A stretch of 64,000 nucleotides of DNA from HGM04593 sp045661225 (GTDB lineage: Bacteria > Bacteroidota > Bacteroidia > Bacteroidales > Bacteroidaceae): the NCBI GenBank assembly GCA_045661225.1, contig JAZRFF010000009.1, forward strand, positions 62,001-126,000, read 5' to 3'. The notes beneath the pieces were generated by a model. The model saw nothing but the letters and a program-made list of their open reading frames with translations, did no database searches and was not told the origin of the DNA. Below are positions 28,099-36,997 of this stretch, one piece after another (positions within the stretch are counted from its first letter, which is position 1; every line of letters begins with the position of its first letter). Position numbers and translations under genes: made by a program.

Positions 28099-31000
28099 AT
28101 GAAACTATACAAAATATTATTTTCGGTATTCAGCTTTTTTATTTTGCAGTCGGTAAGTGCTGCCGAAAAAGGTGATTCGTTGTTTACTCCGTATAAACTT
28201 AATTATCTTCCGGCGGGTTCTCCGTCCTGGATGGCGCGTCTAGCAACCCCCGATGGTCTTGACTATAATGCAATGGTCGACAGTTTTAATGTCTATCTGC
28301 GTAACACGCCCGGTGCCCGTTATAAGTCGCGCGATACAAAGCAGGTGGTGAACCACTTTAGACGTTTTCAAAAAGCTTATTTGCCATTTGTGCAGTCCGA
28401 TGGCATAATAAAACTTCCTCTGTCAAGCGCTTATCACAACGATATAAATAGTGCTGTAAGGGAAGTTAAGCGCAGTAGGGCTGCGCGTGCTCAGGCACAC
28501 GATGACACAAAAGATAAAACTGCTGCCTCCTCTCTTTGGAGGGTTGTGTCGCCTATTGTTACGTATGATTACCTTAACAAGACAGTCTCTCCGGCACAGG
28601 CAAATATTCAACGTCTTAAGTCTTCACGCTCTAACCCGAATGTTGTTTATTGCGGTTCCGAAACAGGCCTTGTCTTTCGTTCGGTCGACAAGGGAGAGAG
28701 TTGGCAACCTTGCAACGACGGGGAGTGGCTTTCGGGCGAGATAACGACTGTTGATGTAAGTTCCACTAACCCCGATAAAGTGCTTGTAGGTGCCGGTGGG
28801 CTCTTTTGGCTCTCGACCGATGGCGGAACCAATTGGAAAGACGTTACTCCCGAGAAGGCTCTCTATGCGCGCTCCAGCGTGGCACTTTTTCACCCCGCTG
28901 ACGATAATATAATCATCGCCGGCGACCGTTCGCAACTGTGGCGCAGCACCGATGGTGGTAACAGTTGGCAGTGGATTATGAACGGAATGGTTTTTGATAT
29001 AAAAATTTCGCAACAGAATCCCGATATCTGCTATGTTGCTATTGAGCAGGAGAGTACCGTTAAACTATACAAAAGTAACGATGCAGGCCTTTCGTGGAGG
29101 CTTTTGGAACTCGACGGACAACCGCTCATAAGCGCTCGCATAGGTCTTAGCGAAGCACCCGACGGAGCTGATTATGTCTATCTGTGGGCTTGTCGTCGCA
29201 ACCATCTCTCGCAACCCGGTCCTCTCTATTTCAGCGGTCCGCCGTTGCTCTACAAGAGTACCGACGGCGGTGCTACGTTTACCGTAAATGATCCGGTAGA
29301 ACAGCTTGAATATGTTGATAAAAACGGTGGACAGGGTTATTACGACCTTGTTTGTACAGCGTCGGCTACAAACCCCGAGCATCTGCTTGTGGGGGTTATA
29401 CAACTATATCGTTCGACCGACGGTGGTGCGACATTGCAGAATATAGGTGGTTATTACGGAAAATTCGATCTTCATTGCGATATGCAGTCTATTCATACAA
29501 ATGGCAGTGGTGATACGTGGCTCTCGACCGATGGTGGCGTAATTTATAGTAACGACTTTTTTGCCGAAAATGCGCAACCGAAGCTCAATGGCCTTTACGC
29601 CTCGGAGATGTGGGGCTTTGACCAGGGGTGGAACGAGGACGTTATGGTGGGTGGTCGTAACCACAACGGAAATATGTCTCAACTCGACCGCTACAATGGT
29701 GTCACGTTGTCAATGCGTGGCTCGGAACGCCCCACAGGTTATGTTTTTCTCTCTAACCCTCGTAAGGTTGCATTCAGTGACAGCGAGAATGTGATTATGC
29801 CCGATGATTGGCGCGAAGAATTTGTTCCTTTTCTTGACTTCTGGAGTTACCCAAAAGAATCTTCGCAAAACGGAATGGGGTTTGAATTTGATCCGCGCTA
29901 TGCAGGCTGCTTCTATATTGTGCAAGGAACATACGACGATGATTACCGCACGCTGTGGCGTACACGTGACGATGGTGCCTCATTTTCTTCGGTGTATACT
30001 TTTGAGGATCCGGTGACAGCTTTTGCCGTTTCACGTGCAAATCCTGATAAGATAGTTGTAATAACCTGGGGACGATTGTACATAAGCCTCGATGCCGGAG
30101 ATACTTTTGAAGAGATACCGTTGCCACAAGAGATGATATACAGTGTAAACTACAAGATAGCGCTTCACCCTGTCAATGAGAATGAAATTTGGGTTAGCGA
30201 TGACAATCCCGGAGGTCTTTGGCGTACAGTCGACAATGGTGTTACGTGGGAGAAACTCGATAATGGCCTTACATTTTCTAACTGGGAAGGCAAACTTGAG
30301 GCGCATCGGGTGGGGCGTTTCTTCCTTACGGGCAATGAGAAGAATGCCGCATACGCCATAGCTTTCACAATGGGCTACTTGAATGAGACATATACCACAT
30401 CACGCGGAAGAGTGCTTTACCGTGATAATACAACCGACGGTTGGGTCGATTATAGCGATGGACTCCCTAAAGTCGTGAACCTCAACCGTATGTTGCCATT
30501 CTACAAGGAGGGGGTAATTCGTCTTGCCACAAACAATGGAATATGGGAACGTCCTCTTGTCGATGCGGAGTTTGCTCCCATTCCCCAGCCGGTTATTCTT
30601 AATGCAGGTTCGGGTGACAATACTCAATCGGGGTATCCGCGTGAGATTCAGCTTGACAGCTACAGCATCGTCAATCAGCAAAAAGCAGAGTGGAAGTGGC
30701 AGATAACCCCCGCTCCTCTCTCTATTACCGCAGACAATGTGCGTAATCCTATAATAACCATAGAACCCGACAGGACATACGATATTTCGCTTACAGTCAC
30801 GACTCCCGGTGGTAGCGATACAAAGCTTGTGCCGGCAATGATAAAGGGTAGCAAGCCTGTTCCCGATGCAACATCGGTTGAACAACATCAGCTCGACAAG
30901 GAGTTGTTGCTTCCAATGGGTAATGTCGTCAATGTCGGCGAAGCGTTTATATTCTCTTCTCGTGGCTTTGAAGGTAATGTTACGCTGGTACTTTACAATT

Positions 31001-31140
31001 CGGCCGGAAAAGTGGTACATCGCTGTCAGTTGCAGGGGCAAGTGTCGCTTTCTACTATAGGTTATACTCCTGGTGTCTATTTTTATGATATTACAGAAGA
31101 GACGGGTTATCGTAAGGTTGGCAAGCTTCTTATAAAGTAG
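28099..31140 (+). CDS. Secreted Asp-box (sortilin/VPS10-like) propeller protein with PKD and T9SS tail, copy 2
   Basis: 1013 residues and paralogous to the preceding gene over its full length. It shares SPSWMARLATPDGLDYNAM at the N-terminus, Asp-boxes such as RSVDKGESW, LSTDGGTNW, RSTDGGNSW, KSTDGGATF and RTVDNGVTW, the landmark WNEDVMVGGRNHNG, then DISLTVTTPGG (PKD) and a sorting tail ending GKLLIK. Signal peptide at 1-21. Probably a tandem duplication that has diverged. Twelve bases separate it from the TonB-dependent receptor, so a three-gene operon is inferred. No catalytic residues can be named. Confidence 0.88.
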   Translation: MKLYKILFSVFSFFILQSVSAAEKGDSLFTPYKLNYLPAGSPSWMARLATPDGLDYNAMVDSFNVYLRNTPGARYKSRDTKQVVNHFRRFQKAYLPFVQSDGIIKLPLSSAYHNDINSAVREVKRSRAARAQAHDDTKDKTAASSLWRVVSPIVTYDYLNKTVSPAQANIQRLKSSRSNPNVVYCGSETGLVFRSVDKGESWQPCNDGEWLSGEITTVDVSSTNPDKVLVGAGGLFWLSTDGGTNWKDVTPEKALYARSSVALFHPADDNIIIAGDRSQLWRSTDGGNSWQWIMNGMVFDIKISQQNPDICYVAIEQESTVKLYKSNDAGLSWRLLELDGQPLISARIGLSEAPDGADYVYLWACRRNHLSQPGPLYFSGPPLLYKSTDGGATFTVNDPVEQLEYVDKNGGQGYYDLVCTASATNPEHLLVGVIQLYRSTDGGATLQNIGGYYGKFDLHCDMQSIHTNGSGDTWLSTDGGVIYSNDFFAENAQPKLNGLYASEMWGFDQGWNEDVMVGGRNHNGNMSQLDRYNGVTLSMRGSERPTGYVFLSNPRKVAFSDSENVIMPDDWREEFVPFLDFWSYPKESSQNGMGFEFDPRYAGCFYIVQGTYDDDYRTLWRTRDDGASFSSVYTFEDPVTAFAVSRANPDKIVVITWGRLYISLDAGDTFEEIPLPQEMIYSVNYKIALHPVNENEIWVSDDNPGGLWRTVDNGVTWEKLDNGLTFSNWEGKLEAHRVGRFFLTGNEKNAAYAIAFTMGYLNETYTTSRGRVLYRDNTTDGWVDYSDGLPKVVNLNRMLPFYKEGVIRLATNNGIWERPLVDAEFAPIPQPVILNAGSGDNTQSGYPREIQLDSYSIVNQQKAEWKWQITPAPLSITADNVRNPIITIEPDRTYDISLTVTTPGGSDTKLVPAMIKGSKPVPDATSVEQHQLDKELLLPMGNVVNVGEAFIFSSRGFEGNVTLVLYNSAGKVVHRCQLQGQVSLSTIGYTPGVYFYDITEETGYRKVGKLLIK

Positions 31141-31152
31141 TATGAATTTAGT

Positions 31153-33354
31153 ATGAGAAGAACTCTTTTCCTGTTTCTGGTGTTTATCGCCACACTTGTT
31201 ACTGCGCAAGATAGCCTTAAGGTCGATTTTGAGGAGTTTCTTGTGGTCTCTTCGCGTTGGTGTCGCAAGCACGATGCGCAACCTGTAAAGGTAACAGCCC
31301 TTACGTTCGAGAAGGTCAATGCCTACAATCCGCAGACTGTGGCCGACGTGCTTGGGCTTACCGGTGAGGTCTTTATACAAAAGAGCCAGTATGGTGGCGG
31401 TAGTCCTATGATACGTGGCTTTGCTACCAATAGGCTGCTTTACTGCGTGGACGGGGTGCGAATGAACAGTGCTATATTTCGCTCGGGTAATATACAGAAT
31501 GTTATATCGCTCGACCACTTTGCCATTGGAAGTACCGAGGTGCTTTTTGGGCCCGGAGCGGTTAGTTACGGCAGCGACGCTATTGGAGGGGTAATGTCGT
31601 TTAGGACCCTAACGCCACAGTTGGCCGATAAAGAGAATCCGCAGCTTTGGGGATCGGCTACGGTGCGTACAGCAACAGCCTCGAATGAACTTACGGCACA
31701 TATTCACGCAGGAGTGGGTTGGCGCCGTTGGGCGCTGCTCACCAGCGTGACCTATTCCACGTTCGGCGACCTTGAGCAAGGTAGGTCCGGTCCCTCAAAA
31801 TATGTGATGCCATACATAGTTCTGCCTGACTACAATAGCGAGGGGGTCTTTGACCGTGTCGCTAAAAATACCGATGCTCGACGACAGTCGCCAAGCGGAT
31901 ATTCGCAGTTTAATTTTATGCAAAAAGTGCGCTATACCCCCGGGGGAGGCTGGAATTTTGAATATGCCTTTCATCTTTCACGTACTTCAAATGCTGCACG
32001 TTACGACAGGCATCAACGTATGCGTGACGGCAAGCCACGGTACGCTCGTTGGGATTATGGGCCACAAGTGTGGGCGATGAATCATCTGCGGGTGGAACAC
32101 GCCGGTTGTAACGTAATGTACGATTCATTGCGCTTGAATTTTGCACTGCAACGCTTCGAAGAGAGCCGTATAAGCCGCGAATTAGGCAAGCCGCTACGCG
32201 AGACTCAAAGCGAGAAAGTCGATGCGTGGAGTGTAAACGTGGATTTTATTAAGAATCTGACCGATAATGTATCTTTATTCTATGGCGTAGAGTATGTGCA
32301 GAATAATGTGCGCTCAACAGGCACGGGGTATAATGTCGTTACGAAGGAGAATTCTGTTATTGCCTCGCGTTACCCTGCAGCCGAATGGTATAGTGCGGGA
32401 GTGTATGCACAGGCTGAATGGCACGTTACTAAGCAATTTAATATAGCTGCGGGTGTGCGCTATAATCACTATTTTATTAACAATGATTTTTCTACAGCCG
32501 GATATGCAGTGCCCTTTGCTGCTCATCAAAAAGCAAATTCGGGCAGTGTCAGTGGTAATGTCGGGGTTAACTGGCGACCCTCTTCGGGTTGGCTTTTCCG
32601 TGTAAACTATGCACGAGGCTTCCGTGCTCCTAATGTCGATGATATGGGCAAACTCTTCGACAGTGTCGATGGTTGTGTAACAGTCCCTAACCCCTCCCTG
32701 AAGCCTGAATATGCCGATAATATAGAGGCTGGCTTTGCCAAACATTTTGGACGGGTTCTTAAACTTAGTGCAACGGCCTATTATACCCGTATCGACAACG
32801 CTATAGTAAGGCGTGACTACTTTTTTAACAATAGTCCGACAATGGATTATCAGGGTGTCGAGAGTCGTGTTCAAGCGTTGCAGAATGCTGCCGTTGCGAA
32901 TATCTGGGGTGTACAACTGTCGGCTGATACGCGTTTCGCAAAGTTTTTCTATGCCGGTGCGCGAATCAGTTGGCAACGAGGGTTTGAGGAACTTGAAAAT
33001 GGCGATATGTCGCCGTCGCGTCACGTTGCACCGCTGTTTGGACGTGCTTCACTGGGTTACGATAATGATAGGCTTTGTATTGAGGCTTATACTGCTTTTC
33101 AGGCAGAATGCAGTGCGGCAAATATGCCTGCCGAGGAAAAGGAAAAGTCCGAAATTTATGCTCTTGACTCCGATGGCAATGTTTATAGCCCAGCGTGGGT
33201 TACGCTGAATTTGAGGGCGCAGTATAAATTTGCAAAAGGGCTTCTGCTTGGGGTTACGCTCGAGAATATAACCGACAGACGTTATCGCCCATACAGTAGC
33301 GGAATAAGCGCTCCGGGACGTAATCTGACGGTTGCAGTAACATATGATTTTTGA
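31153..33354 (+). CDS. TonB-dependent outer membrane receptor, HmuR/heme-receptor-like
   Basis: 733 residues with signal peptide 1-19. It lacks the carboxypeptidase-like N-terminal domain of SusC. The plug (about 40-155) contains QKSQYGGGSPMIRGF (77-90), NRLLYCVDGVRMN and GPGAVSYGSDAIGGVM. The barrel carries a FRAPN box (490-494) and an NPSLKPE box (513-519), as in heme/hemoglobin receptors. The histidine that HmuR/HemR-type receptors carry between these boxes is absent, so the ligand may be something else. It ends with a typical barrel terminal aromatic (VTYDF). Third gene of the operon with the two Asp-box proteins. Confidence 0.9.
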   Translation: MRRTLFLFLVFIATLVTAQDSLKVDFEEFLVVSSRWCRKHDAQPVKVTALTFEKVNAYNPQTVADVLGLTGEVFIQKSQYGGGSPMIRGFATNRLLYCVDGVRMNSAIFRSGNIQNVISLDHFAIGSTEVLFGPGAVSYGSDAIGGVMSFRTLTPQLADKENPQLWGSATVRTATASNELTAHIHAGVGWRRWALLTSVTYSTFGDLEQGRSGPSKYVMPYIVLPDYNSEGVFDRVAKNTDARRQSPSGYSQFNFMQKVRYTPGGGWNFEYAFHLSRTSNAARYDRHQRMRDGKPRYARWDYGPQVWAMNHLRVEHAGCNVMYDSLRLNFALQRFEESRISRELGKPLRETQSEKVDAWSVNVDFIKNLTDNVSLFYGVEYVQNNVRSTGTGYNVVTKENSVIASRYPAAEWYSAGVYAQAEWHVTKQFNIAAGVRYNHYFINNDFSTAGYAVPFAAHQKANSGSVSGNVGVNWRPSSGWLFRVNYARGFRAPNVDDMGKLFDSVDGCVTVPNPSLKPEYADNIEAGFAKHFGRVLKLSATAYYTRIDNAIVRRDYFFNNSPTMDYQGVESRVQALQNAAVANIWGVQLSADTRFAKFFYAGARISWQRGFEELENGDMSPSRHVAPLFGRASLGYDNDRLCIEAYTAFQAECSAANMPAEEKEKSEIYALDSDGNVYSPAWVTLNLRAQYKFAKGLLLGVTLENITDRRYRPYSSGISAPGRNLTVAVTYDF

Positions 33355-33364
33355 GTTAGCAGAA

Positions 33365-33394
33365 TTGCAGTCTGACTTTTTGTTGCTATATTAG
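33365..33394 (+). promoter_or_regulatory. Candidate promoter of the reductase gene
   Basis: TTG (33365-33367) and TATATTAG (33387-33394) are 19 bases apart. The -7 box deviates from TAnnTTTG at one position. Confidence 0.4.
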
Positions 33395-33412
33395 CGCGGA
33401 AAATAATGTATT

Positions 33413-34285
33413 ATGCAAAAGATATTAGTAACAGGAGCGAGTGGCTTTGTAGGCAGTCGCTTCGTTGAACGATGGAGAAACGAATATACTCTTCTAACAC
33501 CTACGCACTCGGAACTTGACATTACCGATGCGGCATCGGTCGAGAGATATTTTGCCAATAATTCTCCGCAGGCAGTAGTGCATCTTGCAGCAATTTCTAA
33601 TACCCAGTACTGTGAACAGCACCCCGATGAAAGCTATATGGTCAATGTCGAAGGTGTCGTCAACCTTGCGGCTGTCTCTGCACGCAACGGGGTTAAATTC
33701 CTGTTCTTTTCAAGCGACCAGGTCTATAATGGCAATGCTCAGAATGGTCCTCTTTCCGAGGATACAGCGGTTGCACCGGTAAGCGTCTATGGCAAACATA
33801 AACTATTGGCCGAGGAGAAAGCTCTTGAACTTTGTCCTGCAGCAGTTGCGTTGCGTTCTACGTGGCTGTATGACAGCGCGCGGGAGGGAATGCCCGTGCA
33901 TCAAAATTTTGTGCTGAATATTGAAAAGGCGATAAAAGAGCGTATGCCTATAAAACTGCCGGTGCACGAGTATCGCGGAATAACGTGGGTGCGTGACGCT
34001 GTGGAGTTTCTGCCGACAGCGTTACGCCTGCCGGGAGGTGTCTACAACTATGGTGCCGAATGCACGATGGATACTTACGAGACAGCCTGCTGCTACTGCG
34101 AAATGTTGATAGGCCTACAGTCGGGGCCGTTGCTTCAGCCCGACTATGAGCGTTACTCCGGTGGAACGCGCAATCTATCAATGTCTACCGATAAGATTTT
34201 CCGTGCGTCGGGAGGGGCTATATGCTTCGGCAGCACAATGTCCGGACTACGCATCTTTGCCGATGTTACAGGCGCATTACGCTAA
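33413..34285 (+). CDS. NAD(P)-dependent sugar-nucleotide epimerase/reductase (RmlD-like)
   Basis: 290 residues, extended short-chain dehydrogenase fold. The nucleotide motif GASGFVGS is at 8-15, then VVHLAA, FFSSDQVY (98-105) and the catalytic-type YGKHK (126-130). RmlD, which makes dTDP-L-rhamnose, is the closest shape. The absence of other rhamnose or polysaccharide genes leaves the substrate unknown. It is a single gene; a hairpin follows at 34325-34357. Confidence 0.85.
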   Translation: MQKILVTGASGFVGSRFVERWRNEYTLLTPTHSELDITDAASVERYFANNSPQAVVHLAAISNTQYCEQHPDESYMVNVEGVVNLAAVSARNGVKFLFFSSDQVYNGNAQNGPLSEDTAVAPVSVYGKHKLLAEEKALELCPAAVALRSTWLYDSAREGMPVHQNFVLNIEKAIKERMPIKLPVHEYRGITWVRDAVEFLPTALRLPGGVYNYGAECTMDTYETACCYCEMLIGLQSGPLLQPDYERYSGGTRNLSMSTDKIFRASGGAICFGSTMSGLRIFADVTGALR

Positions 34286-34324
34286 TGACACCGTAGAGTG
34301 GGATATTGGGTAAAGCGCGCAATG

Positions 34325-34357
34325 AATATCGCATACCGCGCCGCGGTGTGCGATATT
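34325..34357. other. Strong hairpin between the reductase and DUF4250 genes
   Basis: Fifteen-base arms (34325-34339 and 34343-34357) with one G-T pair and a three-base loop GCC. Neither side has a T run, so it may be a rho-assisted terminator, a transcript-end stabiliser or a protein-binding site. Confidence 0.55.
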
Positions 34358-34397
34358 TGAAAGTTCATAGTTCCCTGTGCTTTTTTAAGCGTATCTC

Positions 34398-34574
34398 TTA
34401 CCAGAATTTATTATTCTCGGCGCTGTACTCGAATCCTGCTGCGCGCAGCGTCTCCTCAATCGCTTTACGCTCAACGCCAAGGTCGGCGCATAGTTCGTCG
34501 AGCGACGCATAACGGTCACGCAGGTACATATTCACTGTGCTGAAAAGCATCATAGGGTCTTTTGGCAGTTCCAT
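34398..34574 (-). CDS. DUF4250 small protein
   Basis: 58 residues. It begins MELPKDPMMLFSTVNMYLRD, continues YASLDELCADLGVER and ends EYSAENNKFW. This matches the short DUF4250 family (LPKDP..L.S.VN..LRD.Y.SLDELC), known in Bacteroidetes and Firmicutes with no assigned role. It looks like a small helix-turn-helix fold. It starts 5 bases after the stop codon of the DUF262 gene and so is probably co-transcribed with the two-gene DUF262 operon. Confidence 0.8.
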   Translation of the reverse strand: MELPKDPMMLFSTVNMYLRDRYASLDELCADLGVERKAIEETLRAAGFEYSAENNKFW

Positions 34575-34579
34575 AATAG

Positions 34580-36997
34580 TTAATTTAAAGTGTTTGATGC
34601 GTTAATATTCTTGATACCATTGTCGAGTATACTCTTAACATTGTTATAATCGCAGTCGTAGGCAATTTCTTTAAATTGCTGTTCGCTGCCGACATTGTAT
34701 TTAATCCCATAGAAACCACTATTGTTTATCCATTCGAATTTATGTCCTCTGTAGGTGAATGGTATATCCCAGCCGTAGAACATCGAAGACTCTCCGACTC
34801 TGTTGTCTGTTTCTATATTATCTTTATCTGACAACTCCTTCAGGACGTGGTTGCGGCTTGTGCCAAGCAGAATCACTTTTCTGGGCATACTTGCACGCAA
34901 AGGGTATAATGCCCAGTTATATGATTTTCTCAAGAACAGCATATTTTTTACAATATCGCCTAAGCCTTCTAAAGCTTTCATAAAGTCTTTTTCCAATACT
35001 GTTTCTGTTATATAGCCCATTCTTTTCATTGTCTCTTCATCGGTGTCTTTGAATCGTTCTTTCAATTCCTCTTTTTTTGCAATATTACCGGTCAAAAAAT
35101 TATGGGTTGCAAGGCTAAGGCTCTTGTTGGTGAGCATAATTTTCCAAGCTTCACCGGAATTGTTGAACCTGATACAATCGTTACCATAATTATCCGAGGA
35201 GATAATGTCCTCAATTTTTGTGCAAGAGCAAAAATAATTACAGAAACAATCTTTATTGTATATTTTACCGTCAAAAGTATCATCTTTTGTAAAATACTCA
35301 TTTTTTGCTTTATGGAATTTAGAATTAAATTCTTCTTCATTGTTTATGTATGTACCATTCTCGTCCCATAGCAAGAAACGTATGCACCCTTTGAAGAATG
35401 CGTGTTTTTCGGCATTTATGTATGACTCTTTAAGGTTGCTCTTGCTATCTTTATCTATATCTGTTTGATATTTTGCTTTATAATACTCTTCTTCTAATTG
35501 CTCGCTTGCTGTATCGCTTTTAATGGTTTCTTGCAATTCATTAAATGAAGCATATTTGTACAAAGAACCATAAATGTCAAGGCAGAAACTTTTTTCGGTA
35601 GCCGATTTTTCCGATAATTCGTTAATTAACCTTAGTGTGCGTTGCATTGTGCTTGGACTGTCAACAATGGGGTTGTGGGTTATATTATGGCAGAATCTAA
35701 CCCAGTCTTGCAACTTCTGAGACGTCTCATCGTTCCACTCTTCATTGCTTGTTGCGTTCCATTTTTCGAAGAACTTGCATATTGCAAAGAATATGACTTG
35801 CGGAATGTGCTTTAATGTGGTCGTAGGCTGGTTGTCCTGGTCGTTGCATTCATCAATTTTATCGGTGTATTGCGGAATGAACTCGAACTGCAGGTAGTAG
35901 TCGCAATCAAGAATATTTTTCAAGAAACTGTTTATATCTTTGCTGCATTTGGCTATTCCATTCAATGAACAAAAAAGCGTTGCTTTGAATTTTTCATTGT
36001 TGAGTATTTCTTCGTAATCTTCAATTTTGTGGAATTCTTTACCTTCCATCAGCCTCCTATATAAGGAGGTCTTGTCGATGTCGGCATTGTTGCTGTTTAT
36101 CAGATAGAAACTCAGCATAAACTGGCTGAGAAACTTGAAGTATATTTCATCGACCCTGTTGTGGACTTTGTGCTTGTATGGCCAGAAAATATTAACCCAA
36201 CTATTATCTAAATTGGACACAAATTCCCTGTCGCAGGTGTTATCCTCAATGTTTAACATTCCCTTCTCTTGCCAGTAACCTATAAGTTCAGCCTTGAAAT
36301 TTTCGAAGTGGGTCAATTGCTTGCCGCGGGCGTTCATTTTTATATAAAGGTCATCGACCAACGGAATGTTGTTGCCAATCATCTCTTGATGGTAGAATTG
36401 TATGGGGCTATCGGCAGTTGTAAGTTTTTTCCAGTATTCGCGATAATTACATTCACCCTCGAAGAACTGCTCTAAACCGTCAGACTCTTCGCTGCCGGTG
36501 CCTTCAATCATTGTCAGCATTGCTTGTATCGTGGGGTCGTTGTTGTAGAAACTATAGTACCAATGTCTGTCCTTGATATATCCGACAATCTTTGTAACGT
36601 CTTTGCTTTCGGCTTTGCCGAACTCATCGACAAGCCTCCGGCAGAACTCTGTCGATGATGGCCGTGTCGCGTAGTAGAATCTCTTCAGCAACTCGCGTAC
36701 TTCCGCATTTTTTAGTTCTCCGGCGCGGAATGCAATGAACCAATGCAGCAACCATAATGTAGTTAGTCGCTGCTGTCCGTCGAGCGGTGCCATCTGGTTG
36801 TTCTTTATTCCGCCGTAAACAAAGTCGAGCTTAATTTCATTACTGTTGTCAAGAGCATCTTTTAAAGATTTAAGGAATCGGTGTCTTAAGTCGGACTTGT
36901 CTTTACGCCCTTGTGCGTAGTCGCGCTGTATAATGGGTATTACCACTTCGTGCTTCTCGAGCAGCAACCATAGGGTGGTCTTGTTGTCATTGTTCAT
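34580..36997 (-). CDS. DUF262-domain protein (GmrS-like), candidate defense gene B
   Basis: 805 residues. The DUF262 nuclease/NTPase-like motifs are clear: PIIQRDYAQGR (21-31), DGQQRLTT (73-80) and IKMNARGKQLTHFENFKAEL (219-238). DUF262 is the GmrS half of type IV modification-dependent restriction and also occurs in SspE and BrxU. The remaining 550 residues are unlike any family I can name, and no HNH (DUF1524) motif is visible in them. The start codon overlaps the stop of the upstream gene (ATGA, 36994-36997), implying translational coupling. Asn, Lys and Ile codons are more frequent than in neighbouring genes, consistent with acquisition by transfer. Confidence 0.88.
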   Translation of the reverse strand: MNNDNKTTLWLLLEKHEVVIPIIQRDYAQGRKDKSDLRHRFLKSLKDALDNSNEIKLDFVYGGIKNNQMAPLDGQQRLTTLWLLHWFIAFRAGELKNAEVRELLKRFYYATRPSSTEFCRRLVDEFGKAESKDVTKIVGYIKDRHWYYSFYNNDPTIQAMLTMIEGTGSEESDGLEQFFEGECNYREYWKKLTTADSPIQFYHQEMIGNNIPLVDDLYIKMNARGKQLTHFENFKAELIGYWQEKGMLNIEDNTCDREFVSNLDNSWVNIFWPYKHKVHNRVDEIYFKFLSQFMLSFYLINSNNADIDKTSLYRRLMEGKEFHKIEDYEEILNNEKFKATLFCSLNGIAKCSKDINSFLKNILDCDYYLQFEFIPQYTDKIDECNDQDNQPTTTLKHIPQVIFFAICKFFEKWNATSNEEWNDETSQKLQDWVRFCHNITHNPIVDSPSTMQRTLRLINELSEKSATEKSFCLDIYGSLYKYASFNELQETIKSDTASEQLEEEYYKAKYQTDIDKDSKSNLKESYINAEKHAFFKGCIRFLLWDENGTYINNEEEFNSKFHKAKNEYFTKDDTFDGKIYNKDCFCNYFCSCTKIEDIISSDNYGNDCIRFNNSGEAWKIMLTNKSLSLATHNFLTGNIAKKEELKERFKDTDEETMKRMGYITETVLEKDFMKALEGLGDIVKNMLFLRKSYNWALYPLRASMPRKVILLGTSRNHVLKELSDKDNIETDNRVGESSMFYGWDIPFTYRGHKFEWINNSGFYGIKYNVGSEQQFKEIAYDCDYNNVKSILDNGIKNINASNTLN

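Noticed and set aside
30400..31518. 372-codon minus-strand frame across the copy 2 Asp-box gene and receptor start
   Set aside because: Shadow of two genes with strong protein evidence.
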